The notes: generated by a model from the letters alone, not told the origin. Positions 1 through 7,937 are shown, numbered from the stretch's first letter. The stretch is 27,630 bases of DNA from Firmicutes bacterium UBA3738 (GCA_002372505.1 DFGY01000030.1:1-27630), one strand, 5' to 3'. Numbers and translations are program-made.

Positions 1-1676
1 CCGTCTCCATCTGTGGTCGCCTTTACCTTCTTACCGCTATCGCCATATGTTGCTGTCACATTGGATGCGCTGATCGTCTGTTGATCTCTGGAACTTATGG
101 TCACTTTGATAGTGGACTCAAGTAGATTATATTTATCATCCTCCGCGACGATCACCCTTACGAACACTTCTCCGACTTCGTCACCTGATTTGAACTGAGT
201 TCCGTTAATAGTACAGCCTTTATCGTCGCCTGTGATACTATAACTTACATCGCCAGCAGCGCCTTTCAGATTTACATATTGCGCCAGTTCTAAAGTATTC
301 CCCCCGCTCTTGACTGCTGCATTCTCTGCGACAACGGCCGGATTGTCTGTCTTTACGATCGAAAAGTCCACACGAGCTTCATACCTTGTATCGACTCCAT
401 TTATGTTATGTGTAATAGGTAATATAGCTGTGTAATCACCGGCTGCTGTAGGCGCAGTAGAGCTGTTATACTCCGGTGTGCCGGTTCGGTTCACATATAT
501 CACATCTGCTTTCTTAGGAGGTGTAACAAGTTTGTTAGCCGTAGTCCAGTCATTTGAGACTGTAACCGTCGGGGTGATTTCTTCGCCATATTTGAACTCA
601 GTTTTATTAAGTGAAAGAGTAGCTGTCTGCTCTTCCAGCTCGCAATCGGGATCCTCTATACAGGTCGCCTTGATGGTATTGCCAACCGCATCATATGCGA
701 AGCGGTGAATATGATTCCCTTCTGTCTTTGCATATCGATATTCGTGATTCCTACTAAAGCTACTTGTGACATCGACTGTAGGATCCGGGACGGTACCAGC
801 GTAAACGGTCACACCCTGACCGATAGTTACGGGATTGCTCTCATAAGCCATGCCAAGTGCAGATGACATAGCACCACTACCTATCCCGTCACCCGGCTTA
901 TTAACAGGCCAACCATCCACATCATTATCAGGGCCTCCATTTGCGGCAACAGTTCCACCATTGATAGACACAGTGACCTTCGTGCAGTTGAGGCCACCGC
1001 CTATACCGGCACCTCCATCTCCGCCTTCTGCCATAACAGTGCCTCCATTGATCGTGACTTTTATTTCGTGATTAATATCTGTATTAGGGATTCCGGCGCC
1101 ACCTATACCGGCAGCTCCGGTTCCGCCAACTGCTTTCACTTTACCTCCATTTATGGTAATCGAGCCAAAGCTAGTTACGCCGGACCCAATGCCTGCAGCG
1201 TATCTCCCTCCTTGGGCACTTATATCGCCGCCGTTGATCGTAACATATCCGAAAAACTGATCATTCTCGATAGCGCCAATCCCTGCATTATTTGACTCAT
1301 TCGATGTTGCTATCAACTTGCCAGTATTTCTGTACTGACCGTAAACAGTAAGGCTACGGCCATCGGTAACTGAAATGCCCTTTTCGGCGGTCAATTTCGC
1401 TCCATCTTTAAGGACAAGATGGACGTTGCCTTGAATCGTCAAGCGACTACTGATGGTCACATCGCTGTCTACCACATACCAGCCATTACTTAATTCAGTC
1501 ATGGAGCCGGTCACAGAGACTGCGCTTTCAGTCGTCTGCTGATCTCCGTTTGCATCCATGTACGTAACTGCTCCGGCAGCATGAACCGGAGAGCTCACCT
1601 TCAGCATGAGCCCGATGACCAGGATCAGCGCTGCCGCAAAGCTAAGCGCAATATGGTTTATCCTATAACTCTTCAT
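1..1676 (-). CDS. Secreted repeat-rich surface protein, 5' part only (truncated by window edge)
   Basis: The minus-strand frame is open from ATG 1676 to the left edge, about 558 codons with no stop, so the C-terminus is missing. AAAGGAGGAGTG lies just upstream of the ATG. Residues 1-34 are a signal peptide (basic start, hydrophobic core about 8-25, cleavage probably after VHAA). Residues 145-265 hold four copies of an INGG-x-(I/V)-x-A-x-GG ... GIG(S/G)G unit, a pattern typical of right-handed beta-helix style surface proteins in Clostridia. From about residue 350 there are Ig-like/MBG-like segments (FKYGEEITPTVTVSN; ATYGDSGKKV near the edge). Likely exported and exposed on the cell wall; ligand unknown, with carbohydrate or host adhesion possible by family analogy. 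An anchor (LPXTG, SLH or CWB) would lie beyond the window. The signal peptide and repeats are seen directly; the role is inference. Confidence 0.85.
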   Translation of the reverse strand, partial: MKSYRINHIALSFAAALILVIGLMLKVSSPVHAAGAVTYMDANGDQQTTESAVSVTGSMTELSNGWYVVDSDVTISSRLTIQGNVHLVLKDGAKLTAEKGISVTDGRSLTVYGQYRNTGKLIATSNESNNAGIGAIENDQFFGYVTINGGDISAQGGRYAAGIGSGVTSFGSITINGGKVKAVGGTGAAGIGGAGIPNTDINHEIKVTINGGTVMAEGGDGGAGIGGGLNCTKVTVSINGGTVAANGGPDNDVDGWPVNKPGDGIGSGAMSSALGMAYESNPVTIGQGVTVYAGTVPDPTVDVTSSFSRNHEYRYAKTEGNHIHRFAYDAVGNTIKATCIEDPDCELEEQTATLSLNKTEFKYGEEITPTVTVSNDWTTANKLVTPPKKADVIYVNRTGTPEYNSSTAPTAAGDYTAILPITHNINGVDTRYEARVDFSIVKTDNPAVVAENAAVKSGGNTLELAQYVNLKGAAGDVSYSITGDDKGCTINGTQFKSGDEVGEVFVRVIVAEDDKYNLLESTIKVTISSRDQQTISASNVTATYGDSGKKVKATTDGD

Positions 1677-1750
1677 CTTCTTTCACTCCTCCTTTATCTG
1701 ACCACCGTACAGAACGTCATCTTTATCAAATCATTTCTGTAAACTATTAA

Positions 1751-1794
1751 AGCCAGAGAAATGATGCATTTAAACAATGTCATACCCCCTGGCT
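1751..1794 (-). promoter_or_regulatory. Structured 5' leader hairpin of the surface protein mRNA
   Basis: An outer 6-bp stem, AGCCAG (1751-1756) with CTGGCT (1789-1794), encloses an inner stem, ATGA/TCAT plus CATT/AATG, with a 2-nt bulge and a 5-nt loop (1771-1775). It falls inside the predicted leader. No run of T follows on the minus strand, so it is not a simple terminator. It may affect mRNA stability or be part of a cis-regulatory RNA. I do not recognise a known riboswitch class. Confidence 0.4.
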
Positions 1795-1823
1795 CAAATA
1801 TGCTTGGTATTATCTTCTTTTAC

Positions 1824-1851
1824 AGTATAGCACAAAAATGCAAATAGTCAT
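1824..1851 (-). promoter_or_regulatory. Sigma-A type extended -10 promoter of the surface protein gene
   Basis: On the minus strand, -35 ATGACT (1846-1851) and -10 TATACT (1824-1829) are 16 bp apart. TGC directly precedes the -10, which makes an extended -10 element. It lies just after the ylbF-family stop codon and implies a leader of about 140 nt before ATG 1676. Confidence 0.6.
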
Positions 1852-1878
1852 ATATATTTTGCATGCAGTGATTCACTA

Positions 1879-2205
1879 TTACAGTTTAACTGTCTCCCCG
1901 AGAATGTTAAACACATCCTGCATCATTACCTGGAATCTCATTTCGCACTGCAGGTACTGAGCAGCCAGCGGATCTGCGGCAACGATCTGATAAAGATCCT
2001 GTACAGACTGCTGCATTTCGCTGGTGACTTCCTCACCCATCATCATTTTGGTCTGAACCTCCAGCTGCTTCTTATGAAAGTCATCCAGCATATTCTTCAT
2101 CTGCTCGTTTGACTCGACCTTGTCCTTCACTTCCTTGTACTGCTTATATTCTTCAGATTCCTTTATAGCGCGCTCCAGTGCATGAGCCTCTTCATATACA
2201 TTCAT
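1879..2205 (-). CDS. YlbF/YheA/YmcA-family small helical protein
   Basis: A 108-residue, almost entirely helical and charged protein, starting at ATG 2205 behind AAAGGAGATTGG. The pattern fits the YlbF/YmcA (Com_YlbF) superfamily: an N-terminal helix MNVYEEAHALERAIKESEEY, a central KNMLDDFHKKQLEVQ helix, and a C-terminal helical pair. In Bacillus subtilis, YlbF and YmcA join YaaT in the Y-complex that guides RNase Y and affects competence, sporulation and biofilm. Its place 18 nt after rnj fits a role in RNA turnover, though that is inference. It has one cysteine and lacks the C-terminal cysteines of the Fe-S binding YlbF/YmcA pair, so it may be nearer to YheA-like members. It ends the rsfS-leuS-rnj-ylbF run; I see no strong terminator after it. 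Confidence 0.8.
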   Translation of the reverse strand: MNVYEEAHALERAIKESEEYKQYKEVKDKVESNEQMKNMLDDFHKKQLEVQTKMMMGEEVTSEMQQSVQDLYQIVAADPLAAQYLQCEMRFQVMMQDVFNILGETVKL

Positions 2206-2223
2206 TTTACCAATCTCCTTTTC

Positions 2224-3906
2224 TTACACTTCCATGAACACCGGCAGTATTACCGGGCTTCTCTCGGTCTTGCCGTAGATGAACCTTCTCAGGTCGTCCC
2301 TTACGGCGCTCTTCATTGTGTTCCAGTCACGGGTGTTAAGGTGGATGCATTTATCCAGAGCCTTAACCGCAACCTCTCTGGCCTGATCCATCAGGTCTTC
2401 GTTTTCTCTCACGTAGACGAAGCCTCTTGATACCAGATCCGGACCTGAGACGATTTCCCCGCTGGCTCTGTCTATGGACGCAACGACTATAATCAGTCCC
2501 GATTCCGACAGCAAGTGTCTGTCTCTCATTACTATGCTACCAACGTCACCTACTCCAAGGCCGTCTACCATGACGGCTCCCGCGTGGGCGATTCCGTGAA
2601 GCTGCTTTGCCTGCCTCTTGTTCACCTGGAGGCAGTCGCCGTTTTCCAGCAGGAATATATTCTTTCTCTTAATTCCCAGTTCCTCTGCCAGGTCTGCGTG
2701 AGCTTTGAGATGTCTGAACTCACCGTGAACCGGCATGAAGTACTTCGGCTTAATAAGCGACAGTGCCAGCTTCAGTTCTTCCTGACAGGCGTGGCCCGAT
2801 ACGTGAGTCTCGGCAATGTCTGAGTATATTACCTCGGCGCCCTTTTCAAAGAGCAGATTCACTACGTTGCTAACCAGCTTCTCGTTTCCGGGAATAGGTG
2901 TGGAAGACAGAATAATCTGGTCTCCCTGTTTTATCTGTATTGCCTTGTGGTCGCTGGTGGCCATTCTGGAAAGAGCGCTCATAGGCTCTCCCTGGCTGCC
3001 GGTTGTAATGATGACCAGCTGGCGGTCGGGAATGTTTCTCGTCTCGTTTATGTTAACGAGGGTTCCCTTCGGAATTTTAAGATAACCAAGCTCCTCCGCC
3101 AGGCCTACGACGTTTTCCATGCTGCGGCCCGATACTGCCACCTTACGTCTGTTGGCCTTGGCCAGGTCTATTATCTTCTGAATCCTGTGGACGTTGGATG
3201 AGAAGGTCGCAACGATCATTCTCTGCTTGGACCTGGCGAATATTCCCTCCAGAGTCTCTCCTACCAGCTTCTCCGACTGGGTGTAGCCCGGCCTTGTGGC
3301 GTTGGTGGAGTCGCTCATCATAAGGAGCACGCCTTGCTTTCCAATTTCGGCAAATTTAGCAAGGTCTATAGGCTCACCGTCAACAGGTGTGTAGTCGATT
3401 TTAAAGTCTCCCGTGTGGAATACCTTTCCCACAGGTGTGTCAATACACAGGCAAATAGCATCAGCAACCGAGTGTGTGGTCCTGATGGCGTCAACCGTAA
3501 AGCAGCCCAGCCTTATTCTGCTGCCTGCCTTAATCTTGTTCAGCTTGCCCTTGAGCCCGTGCTCTTCCAGCTTGTGCTGAATCAGTCCCAGTGGAAGAGG
3601 CGTTCCGTAAATGGGAACGTTGAGTTTTTCCACAAGGTAAGGCACGGCCCCGATATGGTCTTCGTGGCCATGGGTAATTACGACTCCCTTAATCTTCTTG
3701 GAATTTTCCATCAGATACGTGAAGTCGGGGATGACGACATCAATTCCGTACATTTCGTCATCCGGGAAGGACATGCCGCAGTCGATTATTACCATCTCAT
3801 CTCCGTATTCCAGGGCTGTCATGTTTTTGCCGATCTCATGCAGCCCTCCCAGTGGGATAATCTTCAGAGCACGTCCCTGGTTTCTCTGTTTTCTGTTGTA
3901 AGTCAT
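2224..3906 (-). CDS. rnj: Ribonuclease J
   Basis: 560 residues, the usual RNase J length (about 555). It is a metallo-beta-lactamase/beta-CASP ribonuclease with endonuclease and 5'-3' exonuclease activity on mRNA and rRNA precursors. Visible motifs: HGHEDH (79-84, metal binding motif II), TTHS (His145), HTGDFKID (164-171), beta-CASP elements FSSNVHR (about 235-241) and SGRSMEN (259-265), HVSGHA (368-373) and MPVHGE (391-396). The C-terminal domain follows from about 450. The start is ATG 3906, with only a weak GGA-type ribosome site 42 nt after the leuS stop, so coupling to leuS is likely. Only one RNase J gene is in view; whether a J1/J2 pair exists cannot be told here. Confidence 0.96.
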   Translation of the reverse strand: MTYNRKQRNQGRALKIIPLGGLHEIGKNMTALEYGDEMVIIDCGMSFPDDEMYGIDVVIPDFTYLMENSKKIKGVVITHGHEDHIGAVPYLVEKLNVPIYGTPLPLGLIQHKLEEHGLKGKLNKIKAGSRIRLGCFTVDAIRTTHSVADAICLCIDTPVGKVFHTGDFKIDYTPVDGEPIDLAKFAEIGKQGVLLMMSDSTNATRPGYTQSEKLVGETLEGIFARSKQRMIVATFSSNVHRIQKIIDLAKANRRKVAVSGRSMENVVGLAEELGYLKIPKGTLVNINETRNIPDRQLVIITTGSQGEPMSALSRMATSDHKAIQIKQGDQIILSSTPIPGNEKLVSNVVNLLFEKGAEVIYSDIAETHVSGHACQEELKLALSLIKPKYFMPVHGEFRHLKAHADLAEELGIKRKNIFLLENGDCLQVNKRQAKQLHGIAHAGAVMVDGLGVGDVGSIVMRDRHLLSESGLIIVVASIDRASGEIVSGPDLVSRGFVYVRENEDLMDQAREVAVKALDKCIHLNTRDWNTMKSAVRDDLRRFIYGKTERSPVILPVFMEV

Positions 3907-3948
3907 ACGTCCGTTCTTTTCCGGCGAATGGACATGTTTTGCAGCTAA

Positions 3949-6426
3949 TTATTTAGCAACTATGTTTACTATCTTTCCGGGTACCGTTATAACCTTTACG
4001 ACCTGTTTACCCTCAAGCTGCTCTTTTATCTTATCGCTTTCAAGCGCTATTTTTTCCATTTCACCGGCGTCCGCTCCGGCCTGCATATTTATCTTATCCT
4101 TCAGCTTGCCGTTTATCTGGACAACTATTTCTACAGTATCCATTACGAGAGCATCTTCATCATACTCCGGCCAGCTCTGATCGAAGACAAGGCCTTCTCC
4201 GCCAATGTACTGCCACATCTCTTCGCAAACGTGTGGTGTAAATGGCGAAAGGATAAGTATGAGTGTTTCAACCGCATATCTGAGGAGCGGAACGTTTACA
4301 TTATCTCCTTTCTTGTATTTGTACATTGTGTTTACCAGTTCCATAATGGTACTGATAGCCGTGTTAAAAGCAAACTTTCCTGATACATCGTCAGCCACCT
4401 TCTTAATTGCGCGGTTAACCATGTATACCAGTTCTTTATCATCATCATTTTCCACTGTGAATTCTTTGCTGCCTGCTCCGAACTCTTCGTGGAAATCATA
4501 TACGAATCTGTAGACTCTGTTAACGAATCTGTAGCTTCCTTCTACGCCTGCATCTGTCCAGTCAAGCTCTCTGTCCGGCGGTGCCGCAAAGAGAATGAAC
4601 AGTCTTGCAGTGTCAGCTCCGTACTTGTTTATAATCTCTTCCGGGCTGACTACGTTACCGATGGACTTACTCATCTTACGTCCATCTTTAATTACCATAC
4701 CCTGAGTCAGCAGGTTTCTGAATGGCTCTTCGTAATCGGTGAGGCCCAGATCGTGAAGCACCATCTGGAAGAAACGTGCATAGAGCAGGTGCATTGTGGC
4801 GTGCTCAATACCGCCGATGTACTGGTCTACATCCATCCAGTAGTTGGCCTTTTCCTTGTTGAAAGGCTCTTCCATGTTGTGAGCATCGGTATATCTTAAG
4901 AAGTACCATGAGGAATCGAGGAATGTATCCATGGTGTCTACTTCTCTTCTTGCCGGCTTGCCGCAGCATGGGCATGTAACGCCCTGCTGGAATGTGGGGC
5001 TCGTCGTAATGGGTGACTCGCCCTTTCCTGTAAACTCAACGTCTGTCGGGAGCTTTACAGGGAGGTTTTCTTCCTTCTCAGGTACCCAGCCGCAGTCGTC
5101 GCACCAGATCATTGGAATCGGGCATCCCCAGTAACGCTGACGGGAGATGATCCAGTCTCTCATTCTGTATGTAATAGTGTGGTGACCCCAGCCTTTTTCC
5201 TCAAGCATCTTCTCAACAGCAGCAATGGCATCGTGCCAGTCCATGCCGTTAAATTCACCTGAGTTAATTACCTTACCTTCTGCAAGGAATGCTTCCTTCA
5301 GGTTGTTGGGGTCGACTTCAGGATCCTCCGGCTGAATGGTCGGAATAATATCAAGACCAAACTTAGTGGCAAAGTCAAAGTCACGCTGGTCGTGAGCAGG
5401 TACGCCCATTACAGCACCTGTACCATATCCCATGAGTACGTAGTCTGAAATGTAGATAGGTACCTTCTTGTCGTTAAGTCTGTTAATGCAGTAAGTATCG
5501 ATGAATACACCGGTCTTTTCTCTGCCTTCTGCCGTTCTTTCGATTTCGCTCTTCATTGAGCATTCTTTGATATATGCTCTGGCTTCCTCTTCACATGGCT
5601 TGCCCTTGATGAGTTCTTCAACGAAGGGATGCTCCGGTGAGAGTACCATGAATGTTACGCCGTAAGTCGTGTCGGCTCTGGTTGTGAAGACTTCGATAAT
5701 CTTGTCAGAGTCCTCGATGGGGAATGTAATGTTTGCGCCCTTGCTCTTTCCAATCCAGTTTCTCTGCATTGTACGAACGTTGTCGGGCCATCCACCCAGC
5801 TTTGTATCTATATTCTCCAGAAGTCTCTCAGCGTAATCTGTGATTTTAAAGTTCCACTGTGACAGCTTCTTCTTTTCAACTACTGATTTGCAGCGCTCGC
5901 AGGTGCCGCCCCATACCTGCTCGTTGGCAAGTACCGTATTACATGACGGGCACCAGTTAACGTCGGTGTCCTTCTTGTAGGCAACGCCCTTCTTGAAGAA
6001 CTGGATGAATATCCACTGCATCCACTTCATGTAATCTTCGTTGCAGGAAGCCAGCTTTCTGTCCCAGTCGTAGGAAATACCCATGGTCTTAAGCTGTCTG
6101 TCCATTTCGTCCATATTCTCGTGGGTCCACTTGCCCGGCTCTACGCCGTGTTCAATGGCTGCGTTTTCAGCGGGAAGGCCGAATGCATCGTAGCCCATTG
6201 GATGAAGCACGTTGTAGCCTGCCATCTTCTTTGATCTGGCTACTACGTCGCCGATTGCATAGTTTCTCAGGTGACCCATGTGGAGCTTACCTGAGGGATA
6301 AGGATACATTACAAGTGTGTAATACTTTTCCTTGTTCGGGTCTTCCGTTACGTGGAATGAATGATTGTCTTCCCAGACCTTCTGCCACTTCTGTTCTATT
6401 TTCTGATGATCGTATTTTCTTTCCAT
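3949..6426 (-). CDS. leuS: Leucyl-tRNA synthetase
   Basis: 825 residues, a normal bacterial LeuRS that charges tRNA-Leu in the cytoplasm. Class I signatures: HMGH (49-52, the HIGH motif) and KMSKS (584-588). The CP1 editing domain is present, with the threonine-rich TTRADTTYG segment (about residue 250) and a GYGTGAVMGVPAHDQRD block that contributes to hydrolysis of misacylated tRNA. A CPSC...CERC zinc pair (about 158-179) and an HATMHLLYARFF block are also seen. The C-terminus has the expected anticodon-binding helices and a small C-terminal domain. ATG 6426 overlaps the rsfS stop by one base (TAATG), so translation is coupled. No T-box leader precedes it. Confidence 0.98.
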   Translation of the reverse strand: MERKYDHQKIEQKWQKVWEDNHSFHVTEDPNKEKYYTLVMYPYPSGKLHMGHLRNYAIGDVVARSKKMAGYNVLHPMGYDAFGLPAENAAIEHGVEPGKWTHENMDEMDRQLKTMGISYDWDRKLASCNEDYMKWMQWIFIQFFKKGVAYKKDTDVNWCPSCNTVLANEQVWGGTCERCKSVVEKKKLSQWNFKITDYAERLLENIDTKLGGWPDNVRTMQRNWIGKSKGANITFPIEDSDKIIEVFTTRADTTYGVTFMVLSPEHPFVEELIKGKPCEEEARAYIKECSMKSEIERTAEGREKTGVFIDTYCINRLNDKKVPIYISDYVLMGYGTGAVMGVPAHDQRDFDFATKFGLDIIPTIQPEDPEVDPNNLKEAFLAEGKVINSGEFNGMDWHDAIAAVEKMLEEKGWGHHTITYRMRDWIISRQRYWGCPIPMIWCDDCGWVPEKEENLPVKLPTDVEFTGKGESPITTSPTFQQGVTCPCCGKPARREVDTMDTFLDSSWYFLRYTDAHNMEEPFNKEKANYWMDVDQYIGGIEHATMHLLYARFFQMVLHDLGLTDYEEPFRNLLTQGMVIKDGRKMSKSIGNVVSPEEIINKYGADTARLFILFAAPPDRELDWTDAGVEGSYRFVNRVYRFVYDFHEEFGAGSKEFTVENDDDKELVYMVNRAIKKVADDVSGKFAFNTAISTIMELVNTMYKYKKGDNVNVPLLRYAVETLILILSPFTPHVCEEMWQYIGGEGLVFDQSWPEYDEDALVMDTVEIVVQINGKLKDKINMQAGADAGEMEKIALESDKIKEQLEGKQVVKVITVPGKIVNIVAK

Positions 6427-6776
6427 TATTCAATGTCCTCCAAATGTACTGTTTCACAGTCCGCCCAGACCTTCTCGATATTGTATTTTTCTCTCATATC
6501 CTTTGTAAGTACGCTAATAATCATATCGCCGTAATCCATGAGTATCCAGCCGGACTCCTTTGTTCCTTCGATGCTCTTAACGAGAAGACCTGCCTCTGCC
6601 AGCTTATCTTCAACGTCGTCAACCAGGGCAGCAATCAGCCTTTCGTTGCTGCCCGAGCATAGGATGAGATAGTCTGCAAAAGACGATTTCTCACCTATGT
6701 CGATTACGGTTATGTCTTCGGCGTGCTTGGCATCCATAGCCTTAGCCGCCAGAATTGCGTAATCTCTGCTATCCAT
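6426..6776 (-). CDS. rsfS: Ribosomal silencing factor RsfS
   Basis: 116 residues of the RsfS/iojap (DUF143) family. It binds ribosomal protein uL14 and blocks subunit joining when nutrients are short. Typical blocks: an N-terminal AILAAKAMDAKHAEDITVID, SSFADYLILCSGSNERLIAA, and GWILMDYGDMIISVLT near the C-terminus. ATG 6776 lies behind GAAGGGAGAAAC. It has its own good promoter (6819-6846) and is translationally coupled to leuS downstream. It follows yqeK as in many Firmicutes. Confidence 0.95.
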   Translation of the reverse strand: MDSRDYAILAAKAMDAKHAEDITVIDIGEKSSFADYLILCSGSNERLIAALVDDVEDKLAEAGLLVKSIEGTKESGWILMDYGDMIISVLTKDMREKYNIEKVWADCETVHLEDIE

Positions 6777-6818
6777 TCGTCTGTTTCTCCCTTCTTATTC
6801 AGCCAATAATCTTTGCCA

Positions 6819-6846
6819 TTTATAGTGTATATGATCCTTTAGTCAA
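6819..6846 (-). promoter_or_regulatory. Sigma-A promoter for rsfS-leuS-rnj-ylbF
   Basis: The minus strand has -35 TTGACT (6841-6846), a 16-bp spacer and -10 TATAAA (6819-6824), in the 81-nt gap between yqeK and rsfS. Expected start of transcription is near 6812. Confidence 0.65.
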
Positions 6847-6857
6847 GATCTTGTTTG

Positions 6858-7418
6858 CTATTTTATAGTTTCGAGCAGATAGTCCCTTGCCTCGATAGTG
6901 TCGCTATCGATGTCCGCCACGCCCTGCTCTTCCAGGAACTTTATTGTTCCTTCCAGGGACATGAGGCATGCCTTATCCAGACTTTCATCTGCCATTTTCC
7001 TTAAGGCATCCACCCCGGGATAATCCCTTCCCGGCTCAATGGCATCTGCCAGAAAAACTATCTTTTCCATAGTGCTCATGGCAGCCCTGCCTGTAGTGTG
7101 AAAGCTCACTGCACTAAGCACATCCTCATCTGTTATTCCATAATCCTGCTCCATGGCCGCCGCAGCCAGCTTGCCATGAGCCAGGTTGGCATTCCCCTTG
7201 TACCTTTCCGGAATACCGTATTTATCTATGAGCCGGTCCAGCTCCTCAGCCTGCTTCCCCCTGTAAAGATCGTGAAAGCACACCGCCAGATCAACCTTTT
7301 CCTTGTCCTCTCCGTAAATCTCACACATCCGAGCCGCAGTCCTCCTCACACCCTCCGTGTGATTCAGCCTCTTCTCCGTGAGCTTGGCGAGAACCTCCTT
7401 TTTCAACTTTTCGTACAT
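6858..7418 (-). CDS. yqeK: YqeK-family HD-domain Ap4A hydrolase
   Basis: 186 residues, the usual YqeK length. The family splits diadenosine tetraphosphate symmetrically to two ADP. A full set of HD-type metal ligands is visible: His20, His49-Asp50 (CFHDLYRGK), His81 (AHGKLAA), His107 (SFHTTG) and Asp125 (FLADAIEPGR). The HD box is atypical: CFHDLYRGK instead of the common LLHDIAK. Position before rsfS is the classic nadD-yqeK-rsfS order, but nadD is displaced about 1.9 kb upstream by accessory DNA. It has its own promoter (7462-7494). The ribosome site GTAGGTGACC is weak. Confidence 0.9.
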   Translation of the reverse strand: MYEKLKKEVLAKLTEKRLNHTEGVRRTAARMCEIYGEDKEKVDLAVCFHDLYRGKQAEELDRLIDKYGIPERYKGNANLAHGKLAAAAMEQDYGITDEDVLSAVSFHTTGRAAMSTMEKIVFLADAIEPGRDYPGVDALRKMADESLDKACLMSLEGTIKFLEEQGVADIDSDTIEARDYLLETIK

Positions 7419-7461
7419 ACTATTCTCAGGTCACCTACTCAATCAGTATTTTTTGTTTCAT

Positions 7462-7494
7462 AGTATAATACCATACAATTGATGAAAGTACCAA
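7462..7494 (-). promoter_or_regulatory. Probable promoter of yqeK
   Basis: On the minus strand, TTGGTA (7489-7494) is followed after 18 bp by TATTAT (7465-7470), with TGG immediately before the -10. An overlapping TATACT (7462-7467) is an alternative -10. It lies between a REP-like hairpin and the gene, so yqeK is probably transcribed independently of nadD. Confidence 0.5.
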
Positions 7495-7505
7495 ACTATT
7501 TCCCA

Positions 7506-7542
7506 AAAAGATGACAGGGGGACGTTTCTCTTGTCATCTTTT
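7506..7542. repeat. REP-like palindrome that could also act as a bidirectional terminator
   Basis: AAAAGATGACA (7506-7516) and TGTCATCTTTT (7532-7542) form a perfect 11-bp stem around a 15-nt loop containing GGGGGACGTTTCTC. A T-run follows the stem on both strands. The GGGGACG...CTTGTCA core resembles REP hairpins seen in many Firmicutes genomes near IS200-like REP-associated transposases; that is recalled, not searched. No second copy was noticed in the window. It would stop minus-strand read-through before the yqeK promoter. Confidence 0.55.
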
Positions 7543-7694
7543 GCCAGTTTTTTACTTTACTAATTGCGTTTTTTGTAAGCGCCTCTTTTCGATGGGTAAT
7601 GGAACGCAGTGTAAATCAATATTCAGCGTCCTTTTGATAAAAAAAACGCTTTCAGGACAACTTTCCGCTAACCAACATCAATAAAACATAATAG

Positions 7695-7711
7695 TTTCCA
7701 TGACATGGAAA
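7695..7711. repeat. Perfect 17-nt palindrome
   Basis: TTTCCATG (7695-7702), one central base, CATGGAAA (7704-7711). It lies in the middle of the inverted-repeat element. It could be an operator or a cruciform arm. Confidence 0.5.
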
Positions 7712-7764
7712 TTGCACAGTAAGTAATGTTCGCTATACGAACACCATATTCCGTATATTAAACA

Positions 7765-7779
7765 ATCAACTTAGTTGAT
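7765..7779. repeat. Perfect 15-nt palindrome
   Basis: ATCAACT (7765-7771), one central base, AGTTGAT (7773-7779), inside the same AT-rich element, about 110 bp upstream of the promoter of the small thioredoxin-fold gene. Operator-like, but no regulator is identified. Confidence 0.45.
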
Positions 7780-7890
7780 AAGCAAGTGACCAAAAAGATA
7801 ATAAAAAGTTGTCTTAAAAAGAGATTGTTTTTGGAATTTGACGCTGAATAATTTCGAAAAGCGTTGAAACATTGGTAACAAGGTATGCAC

Positions 7891-7920
7891 TTGCCATCCT
7901 TGCATTACGGGCAATATAAT
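7891..7920 (+). promoter_or_regulatory. Promoter of the small CPGC protein gene
   Basis: TTGCCA (7891-7896), an 18-bp spacer and a consensus TATAAT (7915-7920). Transcription would start near 7927, only about 11 nt before ATG 7938. Confidence 0.6.
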
Positions 7921-7937
7921 TATATTATTTAATCAAG

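Larger units (their letters stand above)
7603..7865. mobile_element. Candidate MITE or IS relic: imperfect terminal inverted repeats, no transposase
   Basis: Left end: AACGC (7603-7607), ATTCAGCGTC (7621-7630), GACAACTTT (7656-7664). Right end carries the same blocks inverted: AAAGTTGTC (7805-7813), GACGCTGAAT (7840-7849), GCGTT (7861-7865). Spacings match to within 1-2 bases on both sides, giving ends of roughly 60 nt with imperfect complementarity. The interior is AT-rich, has no convincing ORF, and contains two further perfect palindromes. No clean target duplication was found. The family is not recognised. Confidence 0.45.

Noticed and set aside
850..1295. Plus-strand proline- and glycine-rich short frames
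   Set aside because: Antisense of the glycine-rich repeat region of the surface protein; composition is explained by the repeats.
1867..1877. AGTGATTCACT palindrome as a terminator of the ylbF-family gene
   Set aside because: The stem is only 5 bp, overlaps the gene boundary and has no T-run on the minus strand.
3334..3948. Long open frame of about 200 codons antisense to rnj
   Set aside because: Mirror of the conserved rnj reading frame; no ribosome site or recognisable protein.
7506..7542. Simple terminator of a plus-strand gene
   Set aside because: No plus-strand gene lies to its left; REP-like repeat or minus-strand read-through stop is the better reading.
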